DNA of 43,666 nt from NCBI GenBank assembly GCA_946482545.1, contig CAMLRX010000026.1:1-43666 (forward strand), given 5' to 3'. Shown one piece after another: positions 26,254 to 36,200 of this stretch; within the stretch, counting starts at the first letter, position 1; every line of letters begins with the position of its first letter. Both the position numbers and the translations under genes were made by a program. This DNA comes from an uncultured Flavihumibacter sp. Lineage in GTDB: Bacteria; Bacteroidota; Bacteroidia; Chitinophagales; Chitinophagaceae. The notes beneath the pieces were generated by a model. That model saw only the letters and a program-made list of their open reading frames with translations, was not told where the DNA came from and did not search any database.

Positions 26254-27011
26254 TGAAGGGACTGATCTTTTTACTGGCCATGCTAACCACCCTTGCTGCA
26301 AGGGCTGTGGAAACAAAAGTGATCGTACGTGCGAAGGCGAAAGACGCGAAATTCATTGGGTCATCACTTGGTGGCGCTTACGTGATTATCCGCGAGCAAT
26401 CTAATCAGCGGATACTGGCAGAAGGATTAACCACCGGTACACCAGGGAATACCCGGATGATTATGAATACACCCCGGGAACGGTACACACAATTGTCGGA
26501 TAAGCAGACTGGCGGGTTCGAGGCCAAACTCGACATTGATGAACCCGTGTTTGTGCGCATTGAAATGACGGCGCCCTATACACACCGTGCGTCGCAGGTG
26601 CATGCGATGATTGAGCTTTGGTTAATTCCTGGTAAGCATATCCTTGGAGATGGGATTGTATTGGAGATTCCGGGGTTTATTGTAGATATCCTGAGTCCCC
26701 GAACGCACAACTTTATTAGCCTTGACGTGGCGAAGGGAAAGCCATTCAAGGTGCAGGCGAATGTGGTGATGATGTGTGGATGCCTGATCAGCAAAGGTGG
26801 TGTTTGGAATGGAGAAGAAATAGAAGTGAAGGCAATCGTGAAGAAGGATGGTAAATTCCTGGAGGAAGTTACATTGTCGATAGCAGATGCTAACCTGTTT
26901 GAAGGAGGTATGAAAATGGATGAAAAGGGGGATTATCAGTTTACGGTATATGCATACCATGAGAAGAGTGGAAATACAGGTGTTGGGATGGTGAATTTTG
27001 TGGTTTATTGA
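26253..27011 (+). CDS. exported protein with Cys-Gly-Cys motif, unknown function
   Basis: 252 residues. It has a signal peptide (MKGLIFLLAMLTTLAARA). The remainder looks all-beta, possibly two immunoglobulin-like halves: FVRIEMTAPYTHRASQVHAMIELWLIPGKHI near the middle, and a C-terminal sandwich ending YQFTVYAYHEKSGNTGVGMVNFVVY. The only two mature Cys are C175 and C177 in MMCGCLISKGGVWNG, near several Met and His residues, which could bind copper or form a redox site. The start overlaps the preceding TlpA stop by one base, and another TlpA gene follows 42 bp later. This embedding between thioredoxin-like genes suggests a redox client or metal carrier (inference). I recognise no named family. 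Confidence 0.75.
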   Translation: MKGLIFLLAMLTTLAARAVETKVIVRAKAKDAKFIGSSLGGAYVIIREQSNQRILAEGLTTGTPGNTRMIMNTPRERYTQLSDKQTGGFEAKLDIDEPVFVRIEMTAPYTHRASQVHAMIELWLIPGKHILGDGIVLEIPGFIVDILSPRTHNFISLDVAKGKPFKVQANVVMMCGCLISKGGVWNGEEIEVKAIVKKDGKFLEEVTLSIADANLFEGGMKMDEKGDYQFTVYAYHEKSGNTGVGMVNFVVY

Positions 27012-27053
27012 TAACGTTTGATTCATGTTGGTTTAAATTTAAGTGTACATAAA

Positions 27054-28142
27054 ATGAAGTATCAATTTTTTAAATGTTTGCTGGTGATGGCATTTATGGG
27101 GGTGAATTTTTCTTTATTCAGCCAAAATGTTTTGCTGGATGCGGACATTAAAGGAATGGAGAACAGGCAGGTTGTAATGCACTACAAATTCGGTGACGCC
27201 AATAAGGCGGATACAATAATAGCCCGCGATGGAAAATTCACCTGGACAGCCCCCATTCCTTACCCTCAAAAGGTATTAATGAGCATTGGAAATAAGATTC
27301 TTTACTTTTTTGCTGAAAGTGGAAAGATGTCTTTTGCAGGGGTTTACGACTCTATTTATTCAGCAAAGATCACAGGTTCGAAATCGAATGACATCTATAA
27401 AATATTGTCGGATCGTTTGAATAAAAAAATAGCGCCGGTTCAGGAGTCATTGCGACAACTGCACAACCTCAAACTGGCGGACGATCGCGCACAGAGAGAA
27501 GAAATTGCCAGAAACTACTTCAAGGGCAAACGCGAGGCTACAGAATCTTTTGTGGCTGAATATCCAGATACCTATGTGGCATTGAGTGCTGTGCAGGACC
27601 TGTCCGGTGAAGGCGTATATGACAATGTGGTGCCGGCATATAACATGCTTTCAGAAAATATGAAGGCCACGCCGCCTGGAAAGGAACTTACAAACCGGAT
27701 GACCGTTATAAAAAGAAAGCGTGTTGGTGAAACGTTTAAAGACTTTACTGTTAATGATGTGGATGGAAATCCGGTGAAGCTCTACAATGTAATTGGTAAA
27801 AGTAAATATGTTCTGATCGATTTTTGGGCGAGCTGGTGCGGTCCTTGCAGGGCCGAGAACCCCAATGTGCTCAATGCATTCAATAAATACCATGAAAAAG
27901 GATTTGATGTAATCGGCATATCTATCGATGAAAATGGAGAGGCATGGCGCGCTGCAGTGAAAAAGGATGGCATGCCCTGGACGCACGTTTCCGACCTGAA
28001 AAAATCTAATGAAGTGGCAGCCTATTATGGCATCCTTGCCATCCCATCAACAATGCTGGTTGACAGCAAAGGGAAAATTGTGGCAACGGACATACGCGGT
28101 ACTTCGCTTCATGATAAGCTTTCCGAACTATTAGATAGGTGA
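27054..28142 (+). CDS. TlpA-like thioredoxin-fold exported protein (CGPC)
   Basis: 362 residues from the ATG at 27054 (MKYQFFKCLLVMAFMGVNFSLFSQ, type I signal); the upstream in-frame start at 27018 is less likely. A DUF4369-like N-terminal beta domain is followed by a charged helical linker and a TlpA domain with DFWASWCGPCRAENPNV, Cys262-Cys265, then AIPSTMLVDSKG. It has the CGPC active site, unlike the CVPC of the other three paralogues here, so its redox potential may differ. It is the last gene of the susCD-tlpA train. A small palindrome (AATCGG TAC CCGATT, 28193-28207) follows but lacks a T-run. Confidence 0.92.
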   Translation: MKYQFFKCLLVMAFMGVNFSLFSQNVLLDADIKGMENRQVVMHYKFGDANKADTIIARDGKFTWTAPIPYPQKVLMSIGNKILYFFAESGKMSFAGVYDSIYSAKITGSKSNDIYKILSDRLNKKIAPVQESLRQLHNLKLADDRAQREEIARNYFKGKREATESFVAEYPDTYVALSAVQDLSGEGVYDNVVPAYNMLSENMKATPPGKELTNRMTVIKRKRVGETFKDFTVNDVDGNPVKLYNVIGKSKYVLIDFWASWCGPCRAENPNVLNAFNKYHEKGFDVIGISIDENGEAWRAAVKKDGMPWTHVSDLKKSNEVAAYYGILAIPSTMLVDSKGKIVATDIRGTSLHDKLSELLDR

Positions 28143-28263
28143 TATTTTTGTGGGTGATACTTTTCCAGAAGATAAACCGCAATTGCAAAGAGAATCGGTA
28201 CCCGATTGCAGCGTCTCATCACTTATAAATTCCGTTCAATAATCGCAAAGACTTTTTTTATCG

Positions 28264-28279
28264 CCGTAGAATTGTCCAT
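28264..28279 (+). promoter_or_regulatory. 16-nt motif CCGTAGAATTGTCCAT upstream of the GH5 gene
   Basis: It matches 43380-43395 at 15 of 16 bases (the only other copy I found) and sits 151 nt before the GH5 ATG. The other copy is 80 nt before the DUF5107-like gene. A shared operator or promoter element is the likely reading. The 288-bp gap around it holds no gene. TATATTTTG at 28399 could be a Bacteroidota -7 element, but no clear -33 box accompanies it. Confidence 0.4.
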
Positions 28280-28430
28280 TTATACAGTATAAGCGTCCAT
28301 CAAAAGTTTATAGCCGGCCATTTAAATTTGATCTATAGCATTTTATGCAATAGGTAGGGCGTACTCAGAATGCATAAAAGTGCCAGAGTATTTTACGGTA
28401 TATTTTGGTTAATCCTGTAAATGGTAATCT

Positions 28431-31022
28431 ATGCGATTTTCTTGTCTTCTGCTGTTGGTTTGCCTTCATTGTTCCGCACAAAATAAATCTTCCTCCAGGT
28501 CGGTTTACCAGGATTCAAAAGGAGTGATACGCTGGTCGGATTCAAAGCGGGAAGTGGCACTTTTCGGCGCCAATTACTGTCTTCCTTCCGCCTGTGATTT
28601 CCGTGCCGCCGGGTATTTCACCAACAACCGGAAAGCGGTGGCCGATGCCGATATGGCGCATTTCGCGCGGATGGGATGGGATGCGCTCCGCCTTTGTTTG
28701 TGGGGCGATTATGAAAATTCTGATTCAATCGGCAACCTGGTGGTGAACGATCACCTGGACCTCATGGACTATGTGATCGCCACTGCAAAAAAGCGCGGGA
28801 TCTATTTCTTATTGAGTCCGATCGTTACCTACAGTTCCCTTTTTCCCGACGGGGGGCGCGAATCGAAAGCGGTAAATGGCTTTTCCACCAAATTCAGAAA
28901 AGACGAGCTAGGTACCAATCCCAGGGCCATCGCGGCGCAGCAGAACTATTTAAAGCAGTTGCTCAACCATGTGAACCCGTACACGGGCGTTGCGCTGAAA
29001 GATGAACCCAATATCCTTTTCATCGAAATGATCAACGAGCCTACGCACCATAGCAATGATGTAGCCGGCTCCATCGCGTACATTAACGCGCTGGTAGACG
29101 CCGTAAAAAGTACCGGGTGTAAAAAGTTGCTTTACCACAATTACACGCAGGATATGAAAATGGCTGAACCTATTTCACGCTCCAGAATAGACGGGATGTC
29201 CTTTGCGTGGTATCCAACCGGATTAAACAGGAGCCATACGCTGCCGGGCAATTACCTACCGGTAGTGGACCATTTTTCCGAAGAAATGATGCGGCCGGAA
29301 CTGAAGCGTCTTTCCCGTATCGTGTATGAATTCGACAGCCCCGATCTGCTGAACGCTTATATGTATCCCGCTATGGCGCGTTCTTTCCGTGAGGTTGGCG
29401 CCCAGTTCGCAACAATGTTCTCTTACGATATGCTGGTATCGGCCCCTTACAATATGGGTTGGCAAACGCATTACCTGAACATGGTGTACACGCCTAAAAA
29501 AGCGGTGAGTGCAATGATCGCAGCGGAAGTGATGCGGCGCACGCCGCTGTATGAAACGCATGGCAATTATCCCGATAATACCAGCTTCGGCCCGTTCAGG
29601 CTCAGTTATGAGCAGGACCTGAGTGAAATGAATACGGAAGATTATTTCATGTATGCCAATAACACCGTTACTGCGCCAAAAAACATTGACCGGCTCACTA
29701 GACTGGTAGGATTTGGATCGTCTCCTGTAGTAAGTTATGAGGGACAGGGTATTTACTTTTTAGACAAGATATCCGCTGGCGTATGGCGGCTGGAGGTATA
29801 TCCGGATGCCGTGCAGGTGCGTGATCCGTTTGAACTTCCCGCTGCGGATAAGGTGGTGACCCGCGCCATCAACCGGGAATGGCCCATGAGCATCCGCCTG
29901 AATGAACTGGGCACGGAATATTTTATACAGGGTATTAACGAAGGGAATAATGTTCGTGTGGAAGCGGCTTCAGGCACTTTTAAAGTACAGCCGGGAGTAT
30001 ATATACTGAGCGCGGATAAGTATGTTTCCCCCGGAGCGCTTCCGCAATCGGTAGGATTTGTTAACATGACAGAGTTTTTCAGCCCGGCAGATCAGCGCAT
30101 GACCACACAGGTTATTCCTGAACTTCCGCCTTCACTGCATAGTGGTGCCCCTCAGCCTTTCAGGGCCAGGGTGATAAGTGGGGAAACGCCTGACAAGGTT
30201 ACGCTGTACGTAAGGCAGGGCAGAAGGTATGCGCCCGTAGTAATGGAAAAAGATTCGGGATACTATTACAAAGCAATGATCCCGGCAAACCATCTCAGAA
30301 CCGGTTGGCTGGAATGTTGCATCGTGGTGGAAGAGAAGGATGGGAAGATAAATTATCCCGCGCTAACCGGGAATAGTCCAACAGCGTGGAATTACGTGGA
30401 TGAAGGGAACTGGAAGATCGCGGTAGTGGATCAGAAAACCCCGTTGAAATTACTCACACCTTCGGCTGATGCTGCTAAGTTGAATTTTACACGTACCCGT
30501 GAAAGTTCAATGGGCATCTTCAGCACAATACCATCGGCTACCTCCGGCGATGCCGCGCTCCGGCTGAACTTCCCCGCTGGTTATTCCAATCACTTTAAGG
30601 ATTATGCCATGTCGCTTTCGGTGGGCGAAAAAATCAGAAGCCGGGCGAGCGATGCGCGGGCCGCGAAAAATTTGCTGCTTTCCGCGCGCGGTCTGAATGC
30701 GCAACAGCAGTTTTACGTGGTACTTGTAGAAAAAGATGGCACCAGTTGGGCGCAAAAGCTTACGCTGAACGCGGATGAACAGGCAATAGCGTTACCCATC
30801 AGCGGGTTCAGGGTTTCAAAAGGAGCGATGTTGCCCATTGGATATCCGGGCGACTGGCGATATTGGTTCGAACCGGCATCCGGACGTGGAGGCGCGAACG
30901 ACAGGTTGAAACCGGAGAACATAGAATGGATACAGTTCATCGCAAGACCCTCCGGTGTTCAGTCCTCTGCCGGTTCCGCCAGCTCCTGGCTGGAATTAAG
31001 CGGTGTGTCGATGACGTTTTGA
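28431..31022 (+). CDS. GH5-like (cellulase-family) secreted glycoside hydrolase
   Basis: 863 residues. The signal peptide is MRFSCLLLLVCLHCSA. An (alpha/beta)8 clan-A-type catalytic domain spans about residues 30-400: FARMGWDALRLCLWGDYE, the acid/base Glu203 in FIEMINEPTHHS, and a probable nucleophile Glu300 in RIVYEFDSPD. The middle (about 400-640) carries beta-domains. The C-terminal 200 residues look like a carbohydrate-binding jelly roll (DAALRLNFPAGYSNHFKDYAMSLS, ENIEWIQFIARPSG). The substrate is not readable; beta-mannan or beta-glucan type linkages are typical of such enzymes. It stands behind a 288-bp intergenic region with its own motif, so it is probably a separate transcription unit from the tlpA train. 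Confidence 0.88.
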   Translation: MRFSCLLLLVCLHCSAQNKSSSRSVYQDSKGVIRWSDSKREVALFGANYCLPSACDFRAAGYFTNNRKAVADADMAHFARMGWDALRLCLWGDYENSDSIGNLVVNDHLDLMDYVIATAKKRGIYFLLSPIVTYSSLFPDGGRESKAVNGFSTKFRKDELGTNPRAIAAQQNYLKQLLNHVNPYTGVALKDEPNILFIEMINEPTHHSNDVAGSIAYINALVDAVKSTGCKKLLYHNYTQDMKMAEPISRSRIDGMSFAWYPTGLNRSHTLPGNYLPVVDHFSEEMMRPELKRLSRIVYEFDSPDLLNAYMYPAMARSFREVGAQFATMFSYDMLVSAPYNMGWQTHYLNMVYTPKKAVSAMIAAEVMRRTPLYETHGNYPDNTSFGPFRLSYEQDLSEMNTEDYFMYANNTVTAPKNIDRLTRLVGFGSSPVVSYEGQGIYFLDKISAGVWRLEVYPDAVQVRDPFELPAADKVVTRAINREWPMSIRLNELGTEYFIQGINEGNNVRVEAASGTFKVQPGVYILSADKYVSPGALPQSVGFVNMTEFFSPADQRMTTQVIPELPPSLHSGAPQPFRARVISGETPDKVTLYVRQGRRYAPVVMEKDSGYYYKAMIPANHLRTGWLECCIVVEEKDGKINYPALTGNSPTAWNYVDEGNWKIAVVDQKTPLKLLTPSADAAKLNFTRTRESSMGIFSTIPSATSGDAALRLNFPAGYSNHFKDYAMSLSVGEKIRSRASDARAAKNLLLSARGLNAQQQFYVVLVEKDGTSWAQKLTLNADEQAIALPISGFRVSKGAMLPIGYPGDWRYWFEPASGRGGANDRLKPENIEWIQFIARPSGVQSSAGSASSWLELSGVSMTF

Positions 31023-31235
31023 TCCGTTAGGAAGAACAAACAACATGGTTATTGTCCCGGCGAAAAAGGCCCTATGCAGGGGAATGTGTTTGAGCTGGAT
31101 TAATCTTAGGCAATGCGCTTTGATTTTAAAAATTAGGGAGAAGTAGGGAATGATAAGTGCTTCGGCTCCTTAAAATTCTTTCCCGGTTCAGAAAATTTCA
31201 AATAATTTGAGCGTTGAAACAGGCGTTCAGAAGTT

Positions 31236-31856
31236 TTGATTACCATCCAGTCATACCAGGAAGAAGATTTGATGCTCCAGATTGGAAGCGGCACGGAACA
31301 TGCTTTGGACGTGCTGTTCAGGGAATGGTACCCGAGGATCGTTTTCTTTACAAAACGCTACACGGGAAGCGAATCGGATGCGGAAGAGATCGCCTGCGAG
31401 TCGTTCGTGAAGTTTTGGAAAATCCGGACTACCTTTTCGTCGCTGGCCAATATTAAAAACTTCCTTTACTTAAGCAGCCGGAATGCCGCGCTGAATCATA
31501 TCCGGCAGCAAAAGCAATCACCTTTAGCTGCCCTTGACGACACTACTCAACTGGAAGCCATCCAAGAGGAGGATCCTTTTTATGAGCAGGAGCACCTCCG
31601 GTCTGAAGTTATCGGGACGCTGTTCCGAGAAATTGAAGCACTACCGGAAAAGTGCCGCGAAGTGGTGTTGCTCACCTACAGAGAAGGCCTGAACACCAGG
31701 CAGATCGCGGAGAAACTCAACATATCTGTCTCCAATGTAACTTCCCAGAGAAACAGGGCAATCCAACAACTGCGCCTCTCCCTGTTTAAAAAATTCCCGC
31801 TGCTTACAGGTATTTGTCTGCCGGTGTTGCTGAAAGATATATTAAGAAATCTTTAA
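31236..31856 (+). CDS. ECF RNA polymerase sigma factor (FecI-like), second module
   Basis: 206 residues. Region 2 is present (HALDVLFREWYPRIVFFTKRYTGSESDAEEIACESFVKFWK), as is region 4 with its helix-turn-helix (EVVLLTYREGLNTRQIAEKLNISVSNVTSQRNRAIQQLRL). The conserved N-terminus (YQEEDLMLQI) is only retained if translation starts at TTG 31236; an in-frame TGA lies at 31215 and the first ATG (31272) would remove part of region 2. Both ECF genes in the window therefore seem to use TTG. The 213-bp gap from GH5 shows no other feature. FecR follows after 68 bp. Confidence 0.93.
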   Translation: MITIQSYQEEDLMLQIGSGTEHALDVLFREWYPRIVFFTKRYTGSESDAEEIACESFVKFWKIRTTFSSLANIKNFLYLSSRNAALNHIRQQKQSPLAALDDTTQLEAIQEEDPFYEQEHLRSEVIGTLFREIEALPEKCREVVLLTYREGLNTRQIAEKLNISVSNVTSQRNRAIQQLRLSLFKKFPLLTGICLPVLLKDILRNL

Positions 31857-31924
31857 AAAAAGCGCCGGATTTCTGTTGACAAAACCAGCTTCCCGGTGTA
31901 TATACTCATATACAACACTTAACT

Positions 31925-33109
31925 ATGCAAAGCCGGGCAGAATATATCAGCGATTTGCTGCTGTTTTCTTTAAAGAATGAACTGAACGATCGGCAACGGT
32001 CGGATCTGGACCAATGGCTGCAGGAATCCGATGCGAATCGCCGGCTCTTCAATGAACTTTCCGGGGATAACCTGGAGCAGGGATTTGAAGAAATGGCCCG
32101 GATTGATGTGGCAGCCGCGTTTGAAAAAGTGAAGGCTTCGTTGTCAGAAGAATTACAAACCGTTGAATCTTCCTATAAAAAAGTATGGATGCGGCCGCGT
32201 TTTTACTGGACCGCCGCTGCCTGTGTTGCAGGTATTGTTTGCCTGATCATGTGGCTGGCGCCGGAAAAGAAAGAAATCGCATCTCCAAGCCGGCTGGTGC
32301 AGCAGGATGTTCCTGCCGGTCAGCAGGGCGCCCTGCTGACGCTTGCAAATGGCACCACTGTATTGCTGGACACAATCCAAAATGCGACGATAGCATTGCA
32401 GGGCGGCGTTACCGCTAAAGTGGTAGATGGCATGTTGCTGTATGAAGGTGAGGGTTCAGAAGTAGTAATGAACAGCATCAGTACACCTAAAGGCAGGCAA
32501 TACCACATGCTTTTACCGGATGGATCGGACGTTTGGCTCAATGCGGCCAGCGCCATCAGGTACCCCAATCAGTTCAGTGGTAAAGATCGGGTGGTGCACC
32601 TTACGGGAGAAGCATTTTTTGATGTAAAACATGATGCCGACAGGCCGTTCCGTGTTATCGCCAATGAGCAGACAGCAATACTGGTACTTGGAACCCGGTT
32701 CAATGTGAATGCGTACGAAAACGAGGAATTAGTAACAGCTACGCTGCTTAAGGGAGCGGTTGCGGTGAAATCGGCTACCTCGCAGGTGAAGTTGAAACCG
32801 GGAGAACAGGCACAGGTAGGCAATAAACCAACAGTATCTTCTTTTATTAACGTGGGTTATGCCGACACCTCCAAGGCAGTGGCATGGAAGGATGGTATTT
32901 TCAACTTCAACGGATCGGGTGTGGCGGAAGTAATGCGGCAACTGGAGCGGTGGTATGATATAGAAGTGGTGTACGACGCGGGCGTTCCGGCAATGAAGAT
33001 AGGGGGAGAGTTGTCAAAAGATCTGAGCCTTTCCCGTTTACTGAAGGGCTTAGAGGTGCTGGGACTGCGAACAGAGATAGCGGGGAAAAAAGTAACTGTG
33101 TTTAAATAA
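31925..33109 (+). CDS. FecR-family anti-sigma factor, second module
   Basis: 394 residues. N-terminal sigma-binding helical domain, membrane segment FYWTAAACVAGIVCLIMWLA at about 93-112, periplasmic FecR domain (ISTPKGRQYHMLLPDGSDVWLNAASAIRYP, VLGTRFNVNAYENEE) and C-terminal DUF4974 domain (GIFNFNGSGVAEVMRQLERWYDIEVVYDA). It is clearly paralogous to the FecR at 17310. It is expected to transmit the signal from the STN domain of the SusC encoded next to the sigma factor at 31236. Confidence 0.95.
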   Translation: MQSRAEYISDLLLFSLKNELNDRQRSDLDQWLQESDANRRLFNELSGDNLEQGFEEMARIDVAAAFEKVKASLSEELQTVESSYKKVWMRPRFYWTAAACVAGIVCLIMWLAPEKKEIASPSRLVQQDVPAGQQGALLTLANGTTVLLDTIQNATIALQGGVTAKVVDGMLLYEGEGSEVVMNSISTPKGRQYHMLLPDGSDVWLNAASAIRYPNQFSGKDRVVHLTGEAFFDVKHDADRPFRVIANEQTAILVLGTRFNVNAYENEELVTATLLKGAVAVKSATSQVKLKPGEQAQVGNKPTVSSFINVGYADTSKAVAWKDGIFNFNGSGVAEVMRQLERWYDIEVVYDAGVPAMKIGGELSKDLSLSRLLKGLEVLGLRTEIAGKKVTVFK

Positions 33110-33155
33110 AAAACGCCAGGGAAGGCTATACATACTTGAATTGGCTGTAAAAAAA

Positions 33156-33182
33156 GCCGGAAGTGGTGAAGACACTCCCGGC
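33156..33182 (+). promoter_or_regulatory. hairpin in the leader of the second susC
   Basis: GCCGG pairs with CCGGC, then an A-C mismatch, then AGTG pairs with CACT around the loop GTGAAGA. Seven A precede it, GATGAT follows, and the susC ATG is 52 nt downstream. The architecture matches the hairpin at 18606-18633, including the mismatch position. Confidence 0.5.
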
Positions 33183-33234
33183 GATGATGGCCGATTTCAG
33201 TCGTTGGAACTATTATCAAACCAAAACCAAAGGT

Positions 33235-36200
33235 ATGCAAAAAACTGCAGCCATGGGGGGGCCGTGCATGAGCAGGAACCCACTGGCAACAATTCTGAGA
33301 ATTATGAGAATGCTCTCCATCTTTCTTTTTGTTTGTTCGATGGCGGTGTCGGCAAGGCCCGCGGCTCAAACGGTAAGCCTTACTGCTAAAAACGCTACAT
33401 TAAAGGAAATTTTTACCACCGTAAAATCACAAACAGGATACCGTATCCTGTACAACGAAGAAGTATTCGGCAGGTTTAAACCAGTGGCCGTTTCCGCCGC
33501 CAGTATGCCGCTTTCAGATTTCCTGTCGATGGTATTTAAGAACCAGAACCTGAACTTTTACATTGATGGCAATAACATTTTCGTGTCGGGTAAAAAGGTG
33601 CCTGCCGGCACAACCGATATCACTGCCAGCCCCGCTGAACTGCCGCCGCCCGTTACCATTCGGGTAACCGATTCACTTGGTCAGCCGCTTTTGGGCGTGA
33701 CGGTTTCGCTGAACAAGAAGATTGTAGGCTTTACTAATGCAGACGGTATATTTAGTATTGATGTGAAGCCCGGGGATGTATTGCAATTTACTTCGGTAGG
33801 CCTTGAAACCATTTCCCGAAAGGTGGGCAATGCCAATGCACTAACCATAGTAATGAGGCCTTCCGCGGATCAACTTACTTCGGTGGATGTAACAGTTTCA
33901 ACGGGCTACCAGAACATCCCGAAAGAACGCGCCACCGGATCCTTCAAGGTGATAGATAAAGAACAGTTGGATAAACCTGCCACCACCATTGCGCAACGTT
34001 TAATCGGTACTACTCCGGGGCTCGTATCAAGAGTAGACGCCAACGGAAATACTACATTTACGATCAGAGGAAGAAGCTCACTTGCCACCGATGCCAATCC
34101 TTTAATTGTATTGGATGGATTTCCTCTGGAGAATACATCGATCAACGACATCAACCCGAACAACGTACAAAGTGTGTACGTGTTAAAAGACGCGGCAGCA
34201 GCCTCTATCTGGGGATCCAGAGCCGCGAACGGCGTGATTGTGATCACCACCAAATCCGGTAAGAAAGGGGTTCCTTTCTCCGCGGATATCAATGCCTTTA
34301 CGCGTATAGGCAGTAAGTTCGACCTTGACTATGTACGCAACCTGGCCACCGCTGCTGAAACGGTAGCTTTTGAAAAATATGCTTTCAACAGATGGGGGTC
34401 CGCATACAATGCCGGTTCACTGGACCAGATTAACAGGCCCGCCAACCTGGCCACTGCTTACCTGAACGAAGTGCGACTCGGAAGAATGACGCAGGCCCAG
34501 GCAGATGCGGAACTGGCGAGGCTGGCTTCATTGGACAACAGGCAACAGATCCGCGACCATATTCTCGACAATCCGGTCAGTACCCAGGTGAACCTCAATA
34601 TCACCGCTTCCACTTCCCTTGTGTCTAATGCATTGTCTGCGCTTTTCGAAACAAATACCACTGATTTTAAAGGTACAGACAACAGAAGGGCCATGCTGAA
34701 CTACCGCGCGGAAGCCAATGTTTCCAAATGGCTGGATTTTGACGTGAACTTCATGGGGCAGTACCAGCGCGCCAATAACAATGGATTTACCGCCGGAGAC
34801 ATCAGCGGATGGTCACCCTACGATATGCTCCTGAACCCTGATGGATCCCGTGTACAAAATTTCAACGCCGGCTACTACATGCCCTCGCTGGCCCTGTTCG
34901 TTCCTCAGTTTGGTGCGAAGTTCCCTTACGATTTTTATTACAACCCTTTACGGGAACGCGACGCGAGGGATTTCAGCACGGAAACAATGAACTTCCGCGT
35001 GCAGGCAGGTTTAACCGGTAAGATTATGCCAGGGTTAACAATCTCCAGCCGAATCATGTACGACAACAACAACGGGTTTACCCGGAACCTGAGCAAAGAA
35101 GATGCCTTTACGGTGAGAAGCGCGTTCAACAACTCCATTACCTGGGATAGAACGCTAAACGGCGCCATTACCCCCAACCTGCCAAAAGGTGCGCAACTCG
35201 CCCAGAGCCGCTCCAAATTCAGAGGATACAACTTCAGGAACCAACTCGATTTCAACCGGGTGTTCGCAAACGACCATGCGGTGAACTTTGTGGCAGGCAC
35301 AGAGATCAGAAATTTTACCACAGAAACATTTACACCCCCCATCGCTTACGGCTATAATGATGAAACGCTGGCGGTAGGGAATTTCCCCAACGGACCGGGT
35401 GGTTCTTTCCGGCAGCTCCCCAACTGGATCGGAGGCAACAGCACTTTCGGCTACCTCAACTCCTTCACGTATACCACCAACCGCTACTATTCTGTTTTCT
35501 CCAATCTGGCGTACACTTATAAAGGAAAGTACACCGTATCCGGAAGTTACAGAACTGATGCGGCGAACTTCATCGCTGCCAATGATGAATCTCGCTACAG
35601 CCCTTTCTGGTCCGTAGGTGGTTTGTGGCAACTTGGCAGGGAAGAGTTTATGGCACCCGTGAGTATTGTAGATAAACTTGCGTTGCGACTCACCTATGGC
35701 GTAAACGGAAATGAGGACCGCAGTACTTCGCCCTATCCACTGATCAATACGGGCTCCGCGAATTCCCAAACCGGCGCCATCGCGGCTACCGTTTCCAGTT
35801 ATGGCAACCCACTGCTGCGTTGGGAAAGAACATATATGCTGAATGCCGGTATCGACTTCTCTTTATGGAAAGGGAAATTGTACGGTACAGTAGAGTATTA
35901 CCAAAAGAACGGCAGGGACCTGCTTGCTGATATTTCCATCTCCGCCGTGAACGGCGTAACTTCTCAGAAGTTGAACAACGTTGAAATGTACAACAGGGGG
36001 ATTGACCTGGAACTCGGTTCTTCCCTTCAAATCAATAAAAACATCCGCTGGTCGGGGAACGTAAACTTCTCTTACAACAACAGTAAGATCACGAGGCTGT
36101 TCAGAACCGGATGGACCTCCGACCAACTGGTAAGGGGCGGTTCCGGCGCTTTCGTGGAAGGCTACAACGCCAGCACAATCTGGAGCTACCGTTACGCGGG

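Noticed and set aside
28193..28207. AATCGG TAC CCGATT palindrome after the third tlpA gene
   Set aside because: Short stem with a three-base loop and no T-run, so I do not call a terminator.
31875..31906. TTGACA, 17 nt, TATATA before the second fecR
   Set aside because: It matches the enterobacterial consensus, but Bacteroidota promoters use a different -33/-7 pattern, and the first fecR has GTTGACA without a matching second box.
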